Assembly (NCBI RefSeq): GCF_022201045.2
Contig: NC_068558.1
Location: 42,427,501 to 42,491,500 of the forward strand
From: Citrus sinensis
Taxonomy: Eukaryota; Streptophyta; Magnoliopsida; Sapindales; Rutaceae
Direction of reading: 5' to 3'
Length of the DNA stretch: 64,000 nucleotides
The translations under genes were made by a program, and so were the position numbers. The notes under the pieces were generated by a model. The model was not told the origin of the DNA, ran no database searches, and was given only the letters and a program-made list of their open reading frames with translations. Shown here piece after piece: positions 21,023-32,088 of the stretch. Position 1 is the first letter of the stretch, and each line of letters opens with the position of its first letter.

Positions 21023-24000
21023 ATGGCCACATTAAAGCTAGGTGAAGAGAAGGGAGCTGCAGATGGAAGAGAAGATTATACACAAGATGGAACCGTGGAT
21101 CTCAAGGGGAAACCCGTCTTGAGATCAAATACTGGCAGATGGAAAGCTTGTTCTTTCATTGTAGGTGAGTCGTGATATGCACATATCAGTGTCCTATCAG
21201 CCCAGTTGGTTTCACCTCTCGTAGTTCAATACTCTTTCGCCCTAGCTTTAGAGGTCCGGGATGTGTGTGTGAAAAAGTTTAATTCTCCATTAATTTCTCT
21301 TTGATACACACATATATCTTCTTTTTCATTTCGTCATGCATATGAAGTGTGATACTTAATTTTGGTTTGTAATTAATGTTATGATCAGCAAGTAAACACA
21401 TATAATATAGTTAAGGCTTTGGTTGCTAATACGCATACATCGTGATATATGCATGATTCAATATTAAATATTGCAGGGTACGAAGTGTTTGAGAGGATGG
21501 CATATTATGGGATAGCATCAAACCTAGTTCTGTATTTGACAAACAAGCTCCGTGAAGGCACTGTGAAATCAGCAAACAACGTCACCAACTGGGTTGGCAC
21601 CGTCTGGATGACTCCTATTTTAGGTGCTTATATCGCTGATGCTTTTCTCGGTCGCTACTGGACCTTCGTCCTTGCATCCGCCATTTATTTCTCGGTAAAT
21701 TTTGATTTATATATTTTCATTCCAATGGTGTAATTGTTTTTTTTTTCTTTCATTTTATTTTATTATTTATTTATTTAGCTAGCTAGAGTCTCCGTATACG
21801 TACGTATACGGTAGGGGGGGAGATTGTGATAAACCATGATGGTGCATTCCATGCAAAAATCAAACACGTTATGTGATTGTTCTTTAAACAAACAGAAGCC
21901 ACATGACATTAAATCTTCACTGGTTCCCTGAAGGACCAAGTCTTGGGGTTCTCCATGAGTCTCCCATTTTCATGTACTCATTTCTATACGAGTATGAACA
22001 CTTTTTTTTTTCTTTTTTTAATGATTAATTGAAAAATACGTTGCGATATAACACAAAAGAGTAATGCTGCTGCAGCAGTAATAAAAAAATTTTCTTACAG
22101 CAGGTTAAAATAATACAATTGTCTAATCAAAATCTTGTCTTATTATTATTTTTTTTATTGCAATTGCTTTCTTACACTTTTTAACAAATTTTTCAAATAA
22201 TTCTATTTTTCTAAGTAATGAAATAATTATTCATTAATTTTTTTTAAAAAAAACAATGCTCACTACTCCTATCGATACATTAATGGAAAATTAAAGCAAG
22301 CGAGCAAGCGTGATTATGATGATAATGATGATGATGATTTTTTTTTTTTTTTCAATACATGAACAGGGAATGTCCCTGTTAACCCTAGCAGTATCAGTGC
22401 CAGCCCTGAAGCCCCCGTCATGCGGCCATGGGATCAAAATTGAGGACTGCCACAAGAAAGCCTCGGCCTTGCAAAAGGGAATTTTCTACTGTGCACTATA
22501 CATAATCGCAATCGGGACAGGAGGCACGAAGCCTAACATCTCCACCATGGGAGCTGATCAGTTTGATGATTTTGAGCCTAAAGAGAGGAGGCAAAAGCTT
22601 TCTTTCTTCAACTGGTGGATGTTCAGCATTTTCTTTGGAACCCTCTTCTCGAACACTTTCTTGATCTACATTCAGGACAATGTTGGCTGGAGTCTTGGCT
22701 ATGGCCTCCCCACAATTGGCCTCCTCGTTTCCATTTTGCTGTTTCTTGTTGGAACGCCATTTTATAGACACAAGCTGCCTTCAGGGAGCCCCATGACTAG
22801 AATTGCACAAGTTATTGTGGCTGCAGTCAGGAAATGGAAGGAACCTGTCCCGATTGACCCAAAAGAGCTACATGAGTTGAGCTTGGAAGAATACTCAAAA
22901 TCTAACAAATTCAGAATTGATCACACCCCTTCGTTAAGGTTCTTTTTTTTTATATAATTACTCTTCTCTTGTTATTTTTGCTCAGAATTAATGAGGACAT
23001 AATCCGAAACCTACCTTATTGTTGGGGGACTTAGTATAAAATTTTAAAATATTTAATCCAAAAGACTAATCTATTGGATGAAGTGAAATACCCTCCTTAT
23101 AAACCTAAGTATCTCTTATTTACTAGCCAATATGGGACACAACTCAACAATCCTTCCCTCAGACGAAACCACCGTCAGTATTTTCGTCCGACACACCTAA
23201 GTTGTTCCACCACCACATTTCGGCTACTAGGGTTTAGATCTGACACCACTTGTTGGAGAACTTACCATAAGATTTATAGGTATCCAACCCAAAAGATTAG
23301 CCTATTGAGTGGAGTGACTTACCCTATTTATAAACTCAAGTATCTCCATTTTACTAGTTAATGTGAAACACAACTCAATCACTTATAATATAACTTTTTA
23401 TACTTTTGCTCCTCATACTTACACTAAATTATTGTTAGTAGATTCCTTGACAAAGCCGCGGTAAAGACCGGACCAAGCTCACCGTGGATGCTATCTCCGG
23501 TGACTCAAGTAGAAGAAACGAAGCAAATGGTGAAAATGCTCCCAATTCTGATTGCAACACTCATACCAAGCGCAGCGGTGGCTCAAGGGGGCACACTATT
23601 CATCAAACAGGGCGCCACCCTGAATAGAAGCATGGGTCCTCATTTCAAAATCCCACCGGCGTGTCTCACAGCATTTATAACCATCTTCATGTTGGTCACC
23701 ATCGTCATTTACGACCGTTACATGGTTCCATTCCTCAGGCGTTACACTAAAAACCCAAGAGGAATCACCTTGCTTCAGAGAATGGGAATTGGCCTTGTGT
23801 TGCATGTTGTTATCATGCTGACAGCTTGCTTTGTTGAAAGGAAAAGACTCCACGTTGCAAGAACAGACGGAGCTTTGGGTAAAGAGGACATCGTGCCTCT
23901 AACCATATTCATACTACTTCCTCAGTTTGCTTTAATGGGGGTGGCTGATAACTTCGTTGAAGTTGCAAAGCTGGAATTCTTTTACGACCAAGCTCCTGAA

Positions 24001-24330
24001 GGGATGAAAAGTCTAGGTACATCATATTTCACTACAAGCTTAGGAGTTGGGCATTTTTTGAGTTCGGTCCTATTGACGACTGTTTCGGATGTCACTAAAA
24101 GGAATGGTCACAGAGGGTGGGTTTTGGATAATCTAAATATTTCTCATTTAGACTATTATTATGCGTTGTTGGCGATCTTGAGCTTCCTCAACTTGCTCTT
24201 CTATTTCCTCGTCGCAAAGTTGTTTGTTTATAATGTAGACGTGGACTCGAAAAGGGATTTGCAAGAAGCCATTGATGCTGCTGCACATAGCAAAGGTTTA
24301 TCAGCTGAAGCTGGCACTGGATTCGGCTGA
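21023..24330 (+). CDS. NPF5.2: NRT1/PTR family transporter, NPF5 type (copy 1)
   Basis: Proton-coupled membrane transporter of the NPF (peptide/nitrate) family, most like the PTR3/NPF5.2 clade; substrates in that clade include di/tripeptides, but the substrate here is unknown. Exons 21023-21164, 21477-21694, 22367-22938 and 23442-24330, all in phase, give 606 aa, slightly longer than Arabidopsis PTR3. The proton-coupling ExxER motif is EVFER (50-54) in helix 1; YYGIASNLVLYLT, GGTKPNISTMGADQFDDF and FFNWWMFSIFFGTL are family signatures; about 12 membrane segments fit. The start follows the first in-frame ATG after the TATA box and leader. Intron 3 carries a complete TRIM retroelement. The gene lies in tandem with copy 2; the proteins differ at only five residues. 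The family is certain; the subclade is less so. Confidence 0.92.
21792..21811. repeat. 20-bp perfect palindrome in NPF intron 2
   Basis: CCGTATACGTACGTATACGG reads identically on both strands. The same sequence is at 28908-28927 in copy 2. No function is evident. Confidence 0.8.
23020..23381 (-). mobile_element. TRIM retroelement in intron 3 of NPF copy 1
   Basis: Terminal-repeat retrotransposon in miniature, 362 bp: direct terminal repeats 23020-23149 and 23251-23381 (about 130 bp, beginning TGTTG and ending CAACA or a close variant) around a 101-bp internal region. Flanks carry the 5-bp target duplication CTTAT (23015-23019 and 23382-23386). On the minus strand a primer-site-like TGGTGTCAGATC (23237-23248; the usual tRNA-Met site is TGGTATCAGAGC) follows one LTR, and a purine tract GAGGGAAGGA (23151-23160) precedes the other. 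There is no coding capacity. It is shared with copy 2, so insertion preceded the gene duplication. Confidence 0.85.
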
Positions 24331-24968
24331 TAAAGCTTCATGTATAATACTGCGTGTTATATTGGAAAACATAAAAACATTCACAAATTAAACGGTGCAA
24401 TCCCATACGATTACTACTCGGTCTCTCCAATTGTAGATCTTTTTTTCTTTTTTTTTAATCTCTTCTTTTCATACTTCTGCTACGCGATATTGCAGTTACA
24501 AATATATGTAAATTAATTAATAACATGCGGATCTCCAAAAAAAGAAAAAAAAGGCTAGGTAAGATGGGGTAAAGTTAAAATAAATAAATATGAATTAAAA
24601 AGATTAATTAGGCAAATGATATTACATAACAATTAGCTAGAAACATCTGCTGCACGATATGTAATATGAAAAAAAAATGCAACACCTCGGGACGAAGTCG
24701 AATGAGATGGAGAAATCGATCACAGCCCCTTGCCATTCCAACAGAGGCCTCATAATTACAACTCAAGCAAAAGGTGCAAAATACGGACTCGATCAGACAA
24801 CTGACACTGGGCATTAATTTCACATGCATAAAACAAAAACACTAATAAAATTAAGCTAGCAAATCGTCTGTTGTGAATGCTTTCGGTTAGCAGGAGCTGT
24901 GACCTTCAAGTGGGACAGTTTAAGAAGCATCGTTAAACAAATGACAGATTATCAGCTACCAAAGCTAG
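24331..24968. other. NPF copy 1 3' flank (duplicated BARD1 3' flank)
   Basis: 3' UTR of NPF copy 1 on the plus strand and, by homology with 31451-32088, the former 3' flank of BARD1 on the minus strand. It is nearly identical to the copy 2 region. No gene of its own. Confidence 0.7.
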
Positions 24969-24992
24969 TCGGCTGAGAAAAGGCTGTAGCCT
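24969..24992 (-). pseudogene. BARD1 terminal-exon fragment
   Basis: Twenty-four bases homologous to the last codons of BARD1 (32089-32112), ending QPFLS on the minus strand. The BARD1 stop TGA has become CGA here. The fragment was carried by the tandem duplication and is cut off by the transposon at its other side. Confidence 0.75.
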
Positions 24993-27900
24993 AAAGTGTC
25001 AATTTTGTTGCCATAGGTTATTGCTACAAAAACAAGCTTGTCGGCCAGTCGTCGGCCTAGCATTGTCGCCCTCTATGTTTAACAACATATCAAAGCATTT
25101 CTCGCCTCAAACTTTCTTTCGCAACAAAACAGATTCGTTGTGAAGAAGTCTTCAACTTGTTTAGAAAATAATTTGGCAACAAACTTTTTTGTTGCGCTAA
25201 ACAATTTTACGCAACAAAATTATTTTGTTTCTATATAGTTATTTACTACAAAACTAATTTGCTGCTAAGAAATAAAATACATTTCATAAAAAAACGCGTA
25301 CCAACAAAGGTGTTTGTTAGCTAAGATTTTAGGCAACAAAACTACTTTATTTCTTTATGTTGAATATTTTACAAATTTGCAATAAATATTTAAATATTTT
25401 TAGAAACAAATCAATTTTGTCGTTAAAAAATACTACAATTTTTTTTTAATAATATCATGGTATAAAAGGAAGCAAACCAAGTTCGTTGGGAAAGATACCA
25501 ATTTTTTTCCCCACCAATCCACCATGACAATAATAAACTAGAAATATATGTTGAGAAATCTAACAAAAAAAAATCATTAATGTCATTGAACTAATTTAAA
25601 AGTTAAAGGCCCATTCAGTATCCAAGCTATATATATATATATACAAAATTGACTTTAAGATCAAGTGATGACCAATTCAAAATACTAACAAGTTCAAGAT
25701 ACTCTAAGGACATCATTGAAATGAGTAATCATTGAGTAGCTGAATCTGTAAAGCGAAAAGCGGATCCTTGAGAAGAAAAAAATTGCTGCATCATACCCTC
25801 AAATTGGGACAATCTGGACTCCAATTGATCAATAGTCTTCTTTTGCTATTGAAGCTCAACATCTTGTGAATCCAATCTACTTTGTTGTGAAGATATAATA
25901 CCATGCAATCTGTCAGCCTCAGAAGTATCAACACCATGGTTTGAAGTTGGGCGTGGTCTGTTGCCAAGTCCTCGAAAATAGCCTGATTTCTTTCCAAGTA
26001 CTTCAATGCATATTTCCCTTTGAGTTAGTGGTTTTGCTTCTTCAGGATCGGTTTGTTGTTGTTGTTGTTGTTGTTGTATCTCTACCATTTGGTCCTATAC
26101 ATAAAGCTTCGTTAGTAAATGAAGGAAAAAAAAGAATTTTATTAATTAAACAGTTGAAATTTAATCCATTGGTCATGGAATTAATTTGCATTAAGGCATA
26201 TGTGTGCCACCTCATTCACCCAACCTTTTGTCTTACTGAAATGAGTGACGCGAAATAATTCTATTAATAACAACCACTTGTATTCTTCACAATATCTTAT
26301 ACGCACTTATCAAAAATAAGTTTTTGTCTTGGCTGACAATTCCAAGTAGCCCTTTATATGTTCTGGTATGTATAGTCCCAACAAACAAATGAGAAGGTTT
26401 ATCAGAATTTTTGAAATATATTTTAAGATTAACAGGATTGTGAATAAACACCAACAAGAGCATCAAAGGAACAAGAAAGAAACATCACCAGCCTTAAGAA
26501 GTCTCCATGCGTCTTTTCCTCTGCTTCAATAGCTTTATTAAGAATTCCACCTGATGTTGCACTAGTGAAAAAATTATATTAAATGAATAAATAATTGGAA
26601 ACTTCAAAGTCTACAGTTAACTAAATTACTAATGACGATTAAGAGATTCACTCCGCAAATTATTCAAGAAACTTTTACAGATAATATTAACTAGATTTTG
26701 CAGCAATTTTTCAATATTCTTTTCATTCCCATTGAAGGATCAAGCATTACGAGCCAAAATGCAAACACAGGGCATTACTTGAGTAGCAACTTAATCAATT
26801 GTCACAAATTGTACAAGACTTTTCAATCCAAAAGAAGGCTAAATTGTAGAATAAAATGTAATCCTATCATTAAAAGCCCAAACGAACATTATTAACTAGA
26901 TTTATAAATTTCTTGAATCCTAAAATGGAAAAGTTCATTCGTATAAAGCTATCAGTTCCGGTCTCACTGTTCTACTCATCCCTGTCTCGCTCAATTTAGC
27001 CGATTAATAAAGCAGCTCAAGAAATGTTTCTAAAATTTAATAAATGAGAAAATTCTATAATGAATTATTGTAATACTAAAACACAAGATTACCCAGAAAT
27101 GTAATAGAACCTTTAACAAACACATGGAATGCAAAACACATATGTAAAAAATATATCATTAATGCAAGAGTCGGAACAACATCCTATACTATATATAGAT
27201 TTATAATCACAAATCGAGTAAGAGAAACAATCAAACAAAACAATAATGCAAAAAAAAAAAAAAAATTGAAACCCACAAAAAAAAAATCATACTCAGGGTT
27301 TAAAAGAGATGAGAACTTTGAAGCTCATGTCGAAGATAGTTGAGATAACGGCGAAGCTCACCATCACTTGCTAGAAATCGCTAAGAAATAGGTAAAGCTT
27401 GCTTGCGAATGAGTGTGGCTTTCAGGGATTCTTGATGGCTAGGATTTCGGCTGTCGTCAACAGGTAAGGTTTTGGTTTCGATTTAGGATTGAATTTGATT
27501 CCGCTGTGGCAAAGAAAGACAGCAGCGAGCCAACGACAGTGAGGGTTGTCATTGTCAGTGAGGAGCAAGCTACACTCGAGCAAGAGAAGTTTTAGAGTAA
27601 TGAGTGAGTGTGGCCTTAACACTTGGGGAAAAAAGAGGCTGAAATACTAATAAAGGTGTGAAACAACGTCGTTTCACTTCTTTCTTTAGTGTAACAATTT
27701 GCTATTATCAATATTGGAAAATTTAATATTTTTGTTAACCTTTACGCAACAAAATTAATCTCCTTGCAAAAAAATTTGAGAGCACAAAACAAATTTTCTC
27801 GCTAATAACAACTTTTTACAATATTTCATTTGTTGCAACTGATTCAAGTGTTTGTTGTGGAAAAACTTGAGCAACGAAACAAATTTTGCTTTCATTAAGC

Positions 27901-28126
27901 TTGTTAGGCAACAAGAACACTTTTGTTGCCAAACATAGCGTAGGGCAAGAAAATATTTTGTTGCCATATATTCTAATTTTCTTGCCTATTCCACATCATT
28001 AAGAAGAACAAAATCTGTTTAGCTATAGCGATAAAGACTAATTTTTATTGCAAGATATTAATTTTAGCAATAAAGTAAGTTTTGTTGCAATAGAATTTGT
28101 AGCCAATAGCATATTTTCTTGTGGTG
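24993..28126 (-). mobile_element. CACTA (En/Spm)-like transposon remnant at the duplication junction
   Basis: The right end, read on the minus strand, starts CACCACAAGAAAATATGC, close to the canonical CACTACAAGAAAA terminus. Both terminal regions are dense in GCAACAAA/TTTGTTGC motifs in both orientations (for example about 25010-25350 and 27740-28095), like CACTA subterminal repeats. The interior encodes a decayed Transposase_24-type protein on the minus strand. The left end (about 24993) has no recognisable CACTA terminus and no clear 3-bp target duplication pairs the ends, so the element is truncated or recombinant. It abuts both copies of the NPF duplication exactly. Confidence 0.7.
25729..26560 (-). 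pseudogene. CACTA transposase (Transposase_24-like) remnant
   Basis: Several conserved pieces lie in order on the minus strand: ILNKAIEAEEKTHGDFLR (26560-26491), GYLELSAKTKTYF (about 26350-26305), then from 26088 a glutamine run followed by PLTQREICIEVLGKKSGYF, typical of plant En/Spm Transposase_24 C-termini, and a coiled-coil-like QLESRLSQFEG tail ending at 25729. An in-frame TAG (25846-25848) replaces a probable Gln codon. Exon boundaries between pieces are not fully resolved. Confidence 0.65.
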
Positions 28127-28139
28127 TAATAATTGATTA

Positions 28140-31100
28140 ATGGCCACATTAAAGCTAGGTGAAGAGAAGGGAGATGCAGATGGAAGAGAAGATTATACAC
28201 AAGATGGAACCGTGGATCTCAAGGGGAAACCCGTCTTGAGATCAAATACTGGCAGATGGAAAGCTTGTTCTTTCATTGTAGGTGAGTCGTGATATGCACA
28301 TATCAGTGTCCTATCAGCCCAGTTGGTTTCACCTCTCGTAGTTCAATACTCTTTCGCCCTAGCTTTAGAGGTCCGGGATGTGTGTGTGAAAAAGTTTAAT
28401 TCTCCATTAATTTCTCTTTGATACACACATATATCTTCTTTTTCATTTCGTCATGCATATGAAGTGTGATACTTAATTTTGGTTTGTAATTAATGTTATG
28501 ATCAGCAAGTAAACACATATAATATAGTTAAGGCTTTGGTTGCTAATACGCATACATCGTGATATATGCATGATTCAATATTAAATATTGCAGGGTACGA
28601 AGTGTTTGAGAGGATGGCATATTATGGGATAGCATCAAACCTAGTTCTGTATTTGACAAACAAGCTCCGTGAAGGCACTGTGAAATCAGCAAACAACGTC
28701 ACCAACTGGGTTGGCACCGTCTGGATGACTCCTATTTTAGGTGCTTATATCGCTGATGCTTTTCTCGGTCGCTACTGGACCTTCGTCCTTGCATCCGCCA
28801 TTTATTTCTCGGTAAATTTTGATTTATATATTTTCATTCCAATGGTGTAATTGTTTTTTTTTCTTTCATTTTATTTTATTATTTATTTATTTAGCTAGCT
28901 AGAGTCTCCGTATACGTACGTATACGGTAGGGGGGGAGATTGTGATAAACCATGATGGTGCATTCCATGCAAAAATCAAACACGTTATGTGATTGTTCTT
29001 TAAACAAACAGAAGCCACATGACATTAAATCTTCACTGGTTCCCTGAAGGACCAAGTCTTGGGGTTCTCCATGAGTCTCCCATTTTCATGTACTCATTTC
29101 TATACGAGTATGAACACTTTTTTTTTCTTTTTTTAATGATTAATTGAAAAATACGTTGCGATATAACACAAAAGAGTAATGCTGCTGGAGCAGTAATAAA
29201 TTTTTTTCTTACAGCAGGTTAAAATAATACAATTGTCTAATCAAAATCTTGTCTTATTATTTTTTTTTTTTTTTTATTGCAATTGCTTTCTGACACTTTT
29301 TAACAAAATTTTCAAATAATTCTATTTTTCTAAGCAATGAAATAATTATTCATTAATTTTCAAAAAAAAAAAAACAATGCTCACTACTCCTATCGATACA
29401 TTAATGGAAAATTAAAGCAAGCGAGCAAGCGTGATTATGATGATGATGATGATGATGATTTTTTTTTTTTTCAATACATGAACAGGGAATGTCCCTGTTA
29501 ACCCTAGCAGTATCAGTGCCAGCCCTGAAGCCCCCGTCATGCGGCCATGGGATCAAAATTGAAGACTGCCACAAGAAAGCCTCGGCCTTGCAAAAGGGAA
29601 TTTTCTACTGTGCACTATACATAATCGCAATCGGGACAGGAGGCACGAAGCCTAACATCTCCACCATGGGAGCTGATCAGTTTGATGATTTTGAGCCTAA
29701 AGAGAGGAGGCAAAAGCTTTCTTTCTTCAACTGGTGGATGTTCAGCATTTTCTTTGGAACCCTCTTCTCGAACACTTTCTTGATCTACATTCAGGACAAT
29801 GTTGGCTGGAGTCTTGGCTATGGCCTCCCCACAATTGGCCTCCTCGTTTCCATTTTGCTGTTTCTTGTTGGAACGCCATTTTATAGACACAAGCTGCCTT
29901 CAGGGAGCCCCATGACTAGAATTGCACAAGTTATTGTGGCTGCAGTCAGGAAATGGAAGGAACCTGTCCCGATTGACCCAAAAGAGCTACATGAGTTGAG
30001 CTTGGAAGAATACTCAAAATCTAACAAATTCAGAATTGATCACACCCCTTCGTTAAGGTTCTTTTTTTTTATATAATTACTCTTCTCTTGTTATTTTTGC
30101 TCAGAATTAATGAGGACATAATCCGAAACCTACCTTATTGTTGGGGGACTTAGTATAAAATTTTAAAATATTTAATCCAAAAGACTAATCTATTGGATGA
30201 AGTGAAATACCCTCCTTATAAACCTAAGTATCTCTTATTTACTAGCCAATATGGGACACAACTCAACAATCCTTCCCTCAGACGAAACCACCGTCAGTAT
30301 TTTCGTCCGACACACCTAAGTTGTTCTACCACCACATTTCAACTACTATGGTTTAGATCTGACACCACTTGTTGGGGGACTTACCATAAGATTTATAGGT
30401 ATCCAACCCAAAAGATTAGTCTATTGAGTGGAGTGACCTACCATCTTTATAAACTCAAGTATTTCTTTTTTACTAACTAATGTGAAACACAACTCAATCA
30501 CTTATAATATAACTTTTTATACTTTTGGATCCTCATACTTACACTAAATTATTGTTACTAGATTCCTTGACAAAGCCGCGGTAAAGACCGGACCAAGCTC
30601 ACCGTGGATGCTATCTCCGGTGACTCAAGTAGAAGAAACGAAGCAAATGGTGAAAATGCTCCCAATTCTGATTGCAACACTCATACCAAGCGCAGCGGTG
30701 GCTCAAGGGGGTACACTATTCATCAAACAGGGCGCCACCCTGAATAGAAGCATGGGTCCTCATTTCAAAATCCCAACGGCGTGTCTCACAGCATTTATAA
30801 CCATCTTCATGTTGGTCACCATCGTCATTTACGACCGTTACATGGTTCCATTCCTCAGGCGTTACACTAAAAACCCAAGAGGAATCACCTTGCTTCAGAG
30901 AATGGGAATTGGCCTTGTGTTGCATGTTGTTATCATGCTGACAGCTTGCTTTGTTGAAAGGAAAAGACTTCACGTTGCAAGAACAGAAGGAGCTTTGGGT
31001 AAAGAGGACACCGTGCCTCTAACCATATTCATACTACTTCCTCAGTTTGCTTTAATGGGGGTGGCTGATAACTTCGTTGAAGTTGCAAAGCTGGAATTCT

Positions 31101-31450
31101 TTTACGACCAAGCTCCTGAAGGGATGAAAAGTCTAGGTACATCATATTTCACTACAAGCTTAGGAGTTGGGCATTTTTTGAGTTCGGTCCTATTGACGAC
31201 TGTTTCGGATGTCACTAAAAGGAATGGTCACAGAGGGTGGGTTTTGGATAATCTAAATATTTCTCATTTAGACTATTATTATGCGTTGTTGGCGATCTTG
31301 AGCTTCCTCAACTTGCTCTTCTATTTCCTCGTCGCAAAGTTGTTTGTTTATAATGTAGACGTGGACTCGAAAAGGGATTTGCAAGAAGCCATTGATGCTG
31401 CTGCACATAGCAAAGGTTTAGCAGCTGAAGCTGGCACTGGATTCGGCTGA
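28140..31450 (+). CDS. NPF5.2: NRT1/PTR family transporter, NPF5 type (copy 2)
   Basis: Tandem duplicate of copy 1, with all splice sites kept: exons 28140-28281, 28594-28811, 29486-30057 and 30562-31450, 606 aa. Compared with copy 1 only five residues change (A to D at about residue 12, and P to T, D to E, I to T and S to A in exon 4). The EVFER motif and all membrane segments are intact, so the protein should work if made. However, the native promoter and most of the leader are missing: sequence beyond 14 bp upstream of the ATG is the end of a CACTA transposon. Expression therefore depends on the transposon or is absent. The gene converges on BARD1; the two stop codons are about 640 bp apart. 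Confidence 0.88.
28908..28927. repeat. 20-bp perfect palindrome in NPF copy 2 intron 2
   Basis: Same CCGTATACGTACGTATACGG palindrome as in copy 1. Confidence 0.8.
30139..30500 (-). mobile_element. TRIM retroelement in intron 3 of NPF copy 2
   Basis: Counterpart of the copy 1 TRIM at the same intron site, with the same CTTAT duplications (30134-30138 and 30501-30505). LTRs are 30139 to about 30268 and 30370-30500. The half nearest exon 4 differs from copy 1 at many more positions than the flanking exons do. Confidence 0.85.
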
Positions 31451-32088
31451 TAAAGCTTCATGTATAATACTGCGTGTTATATTGGAAAACATAAAAACAT
31501 TCACAAATTAAACGGTGCAATCCCATACGATTACTACTCGGTCTCTCCAATTGTAGATCTTTTTTTCTTTTTTTTTAATCTCTTCTTTTCATACTTCTGC
31601 TACGCGATATTGCAGTTACAAATATATCTAAATTAATTAATAACATGCGGATCTCCAAAAAAAGAAAAAAAAGGCTAGGCAAGATGGGGTAAAGTTAAAA
31701 TAAATAAATATGAATTAAAAAGATTAATTAGGCAAATGATATTACATAATAATTAGCTAGAAACATCTGCTGCACGATATGTAATATGAAAAAAAAATGC
31801 AACACCTCGGGACGAAGTCGAATGAGATGGAGAAATCGATCACAGCCCCTTGCCATTCCAACAGAGACCTCATAATTACAACTCAAGCAAAAGGTGCAAA
31901 ATACGGACTCGATCAGACAACTGACACTGGGCATTAATTTCACATGCATCAAACAAAAACACTAATAAAATTAAGCTAGCAAATCGTCTGTTGTGAATGC
32001 TTTCGGTTAGCAGGAGCTGTGACCTTCAAGTGGGACAGTTTAAGAAGCATCGCTAAACAAATGACAGATTATCAGCTACCAAAGCTAG
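31451..32088. other. Convergent 3' flank between NPF copy 2 and BARD1
   Basis: Carries the 3' UTRs of two convergent genes; near-identical to 24331-24968. No additional gene. Confidence 0.65.

Larger units (their letters stand above)
21009..24992 (+). repeat. Tandem duplication, unit 1 (NPF gene plus 3' flank)
   Basis: About 3.98 kb shared with 28126-32112 at very high identity. It runs from GTAATAATTGATTAATGG just upstream of the NPF start, through the NPF gene and its 3' flank, to the last codons of the convergent BARD1 gene (equivalent of 32089-32112). Outside these limits the two copies have no similarity. Confidence 0.92.

Noticed and set aside
22496..23853. Minus-strand frames inside NPF exons (also 29615-30973)
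   Set aside because: Antisense shadows of the conserved transporter exons; duplicated only because the gene is.
24608..24829. 73-codon minus-strand frame conserved in both duplicate units (also 31728-31952)
   Set aside because: Conservation follows from the recent duplication; it lies in convergent 3' flank DNA and has no known motif.
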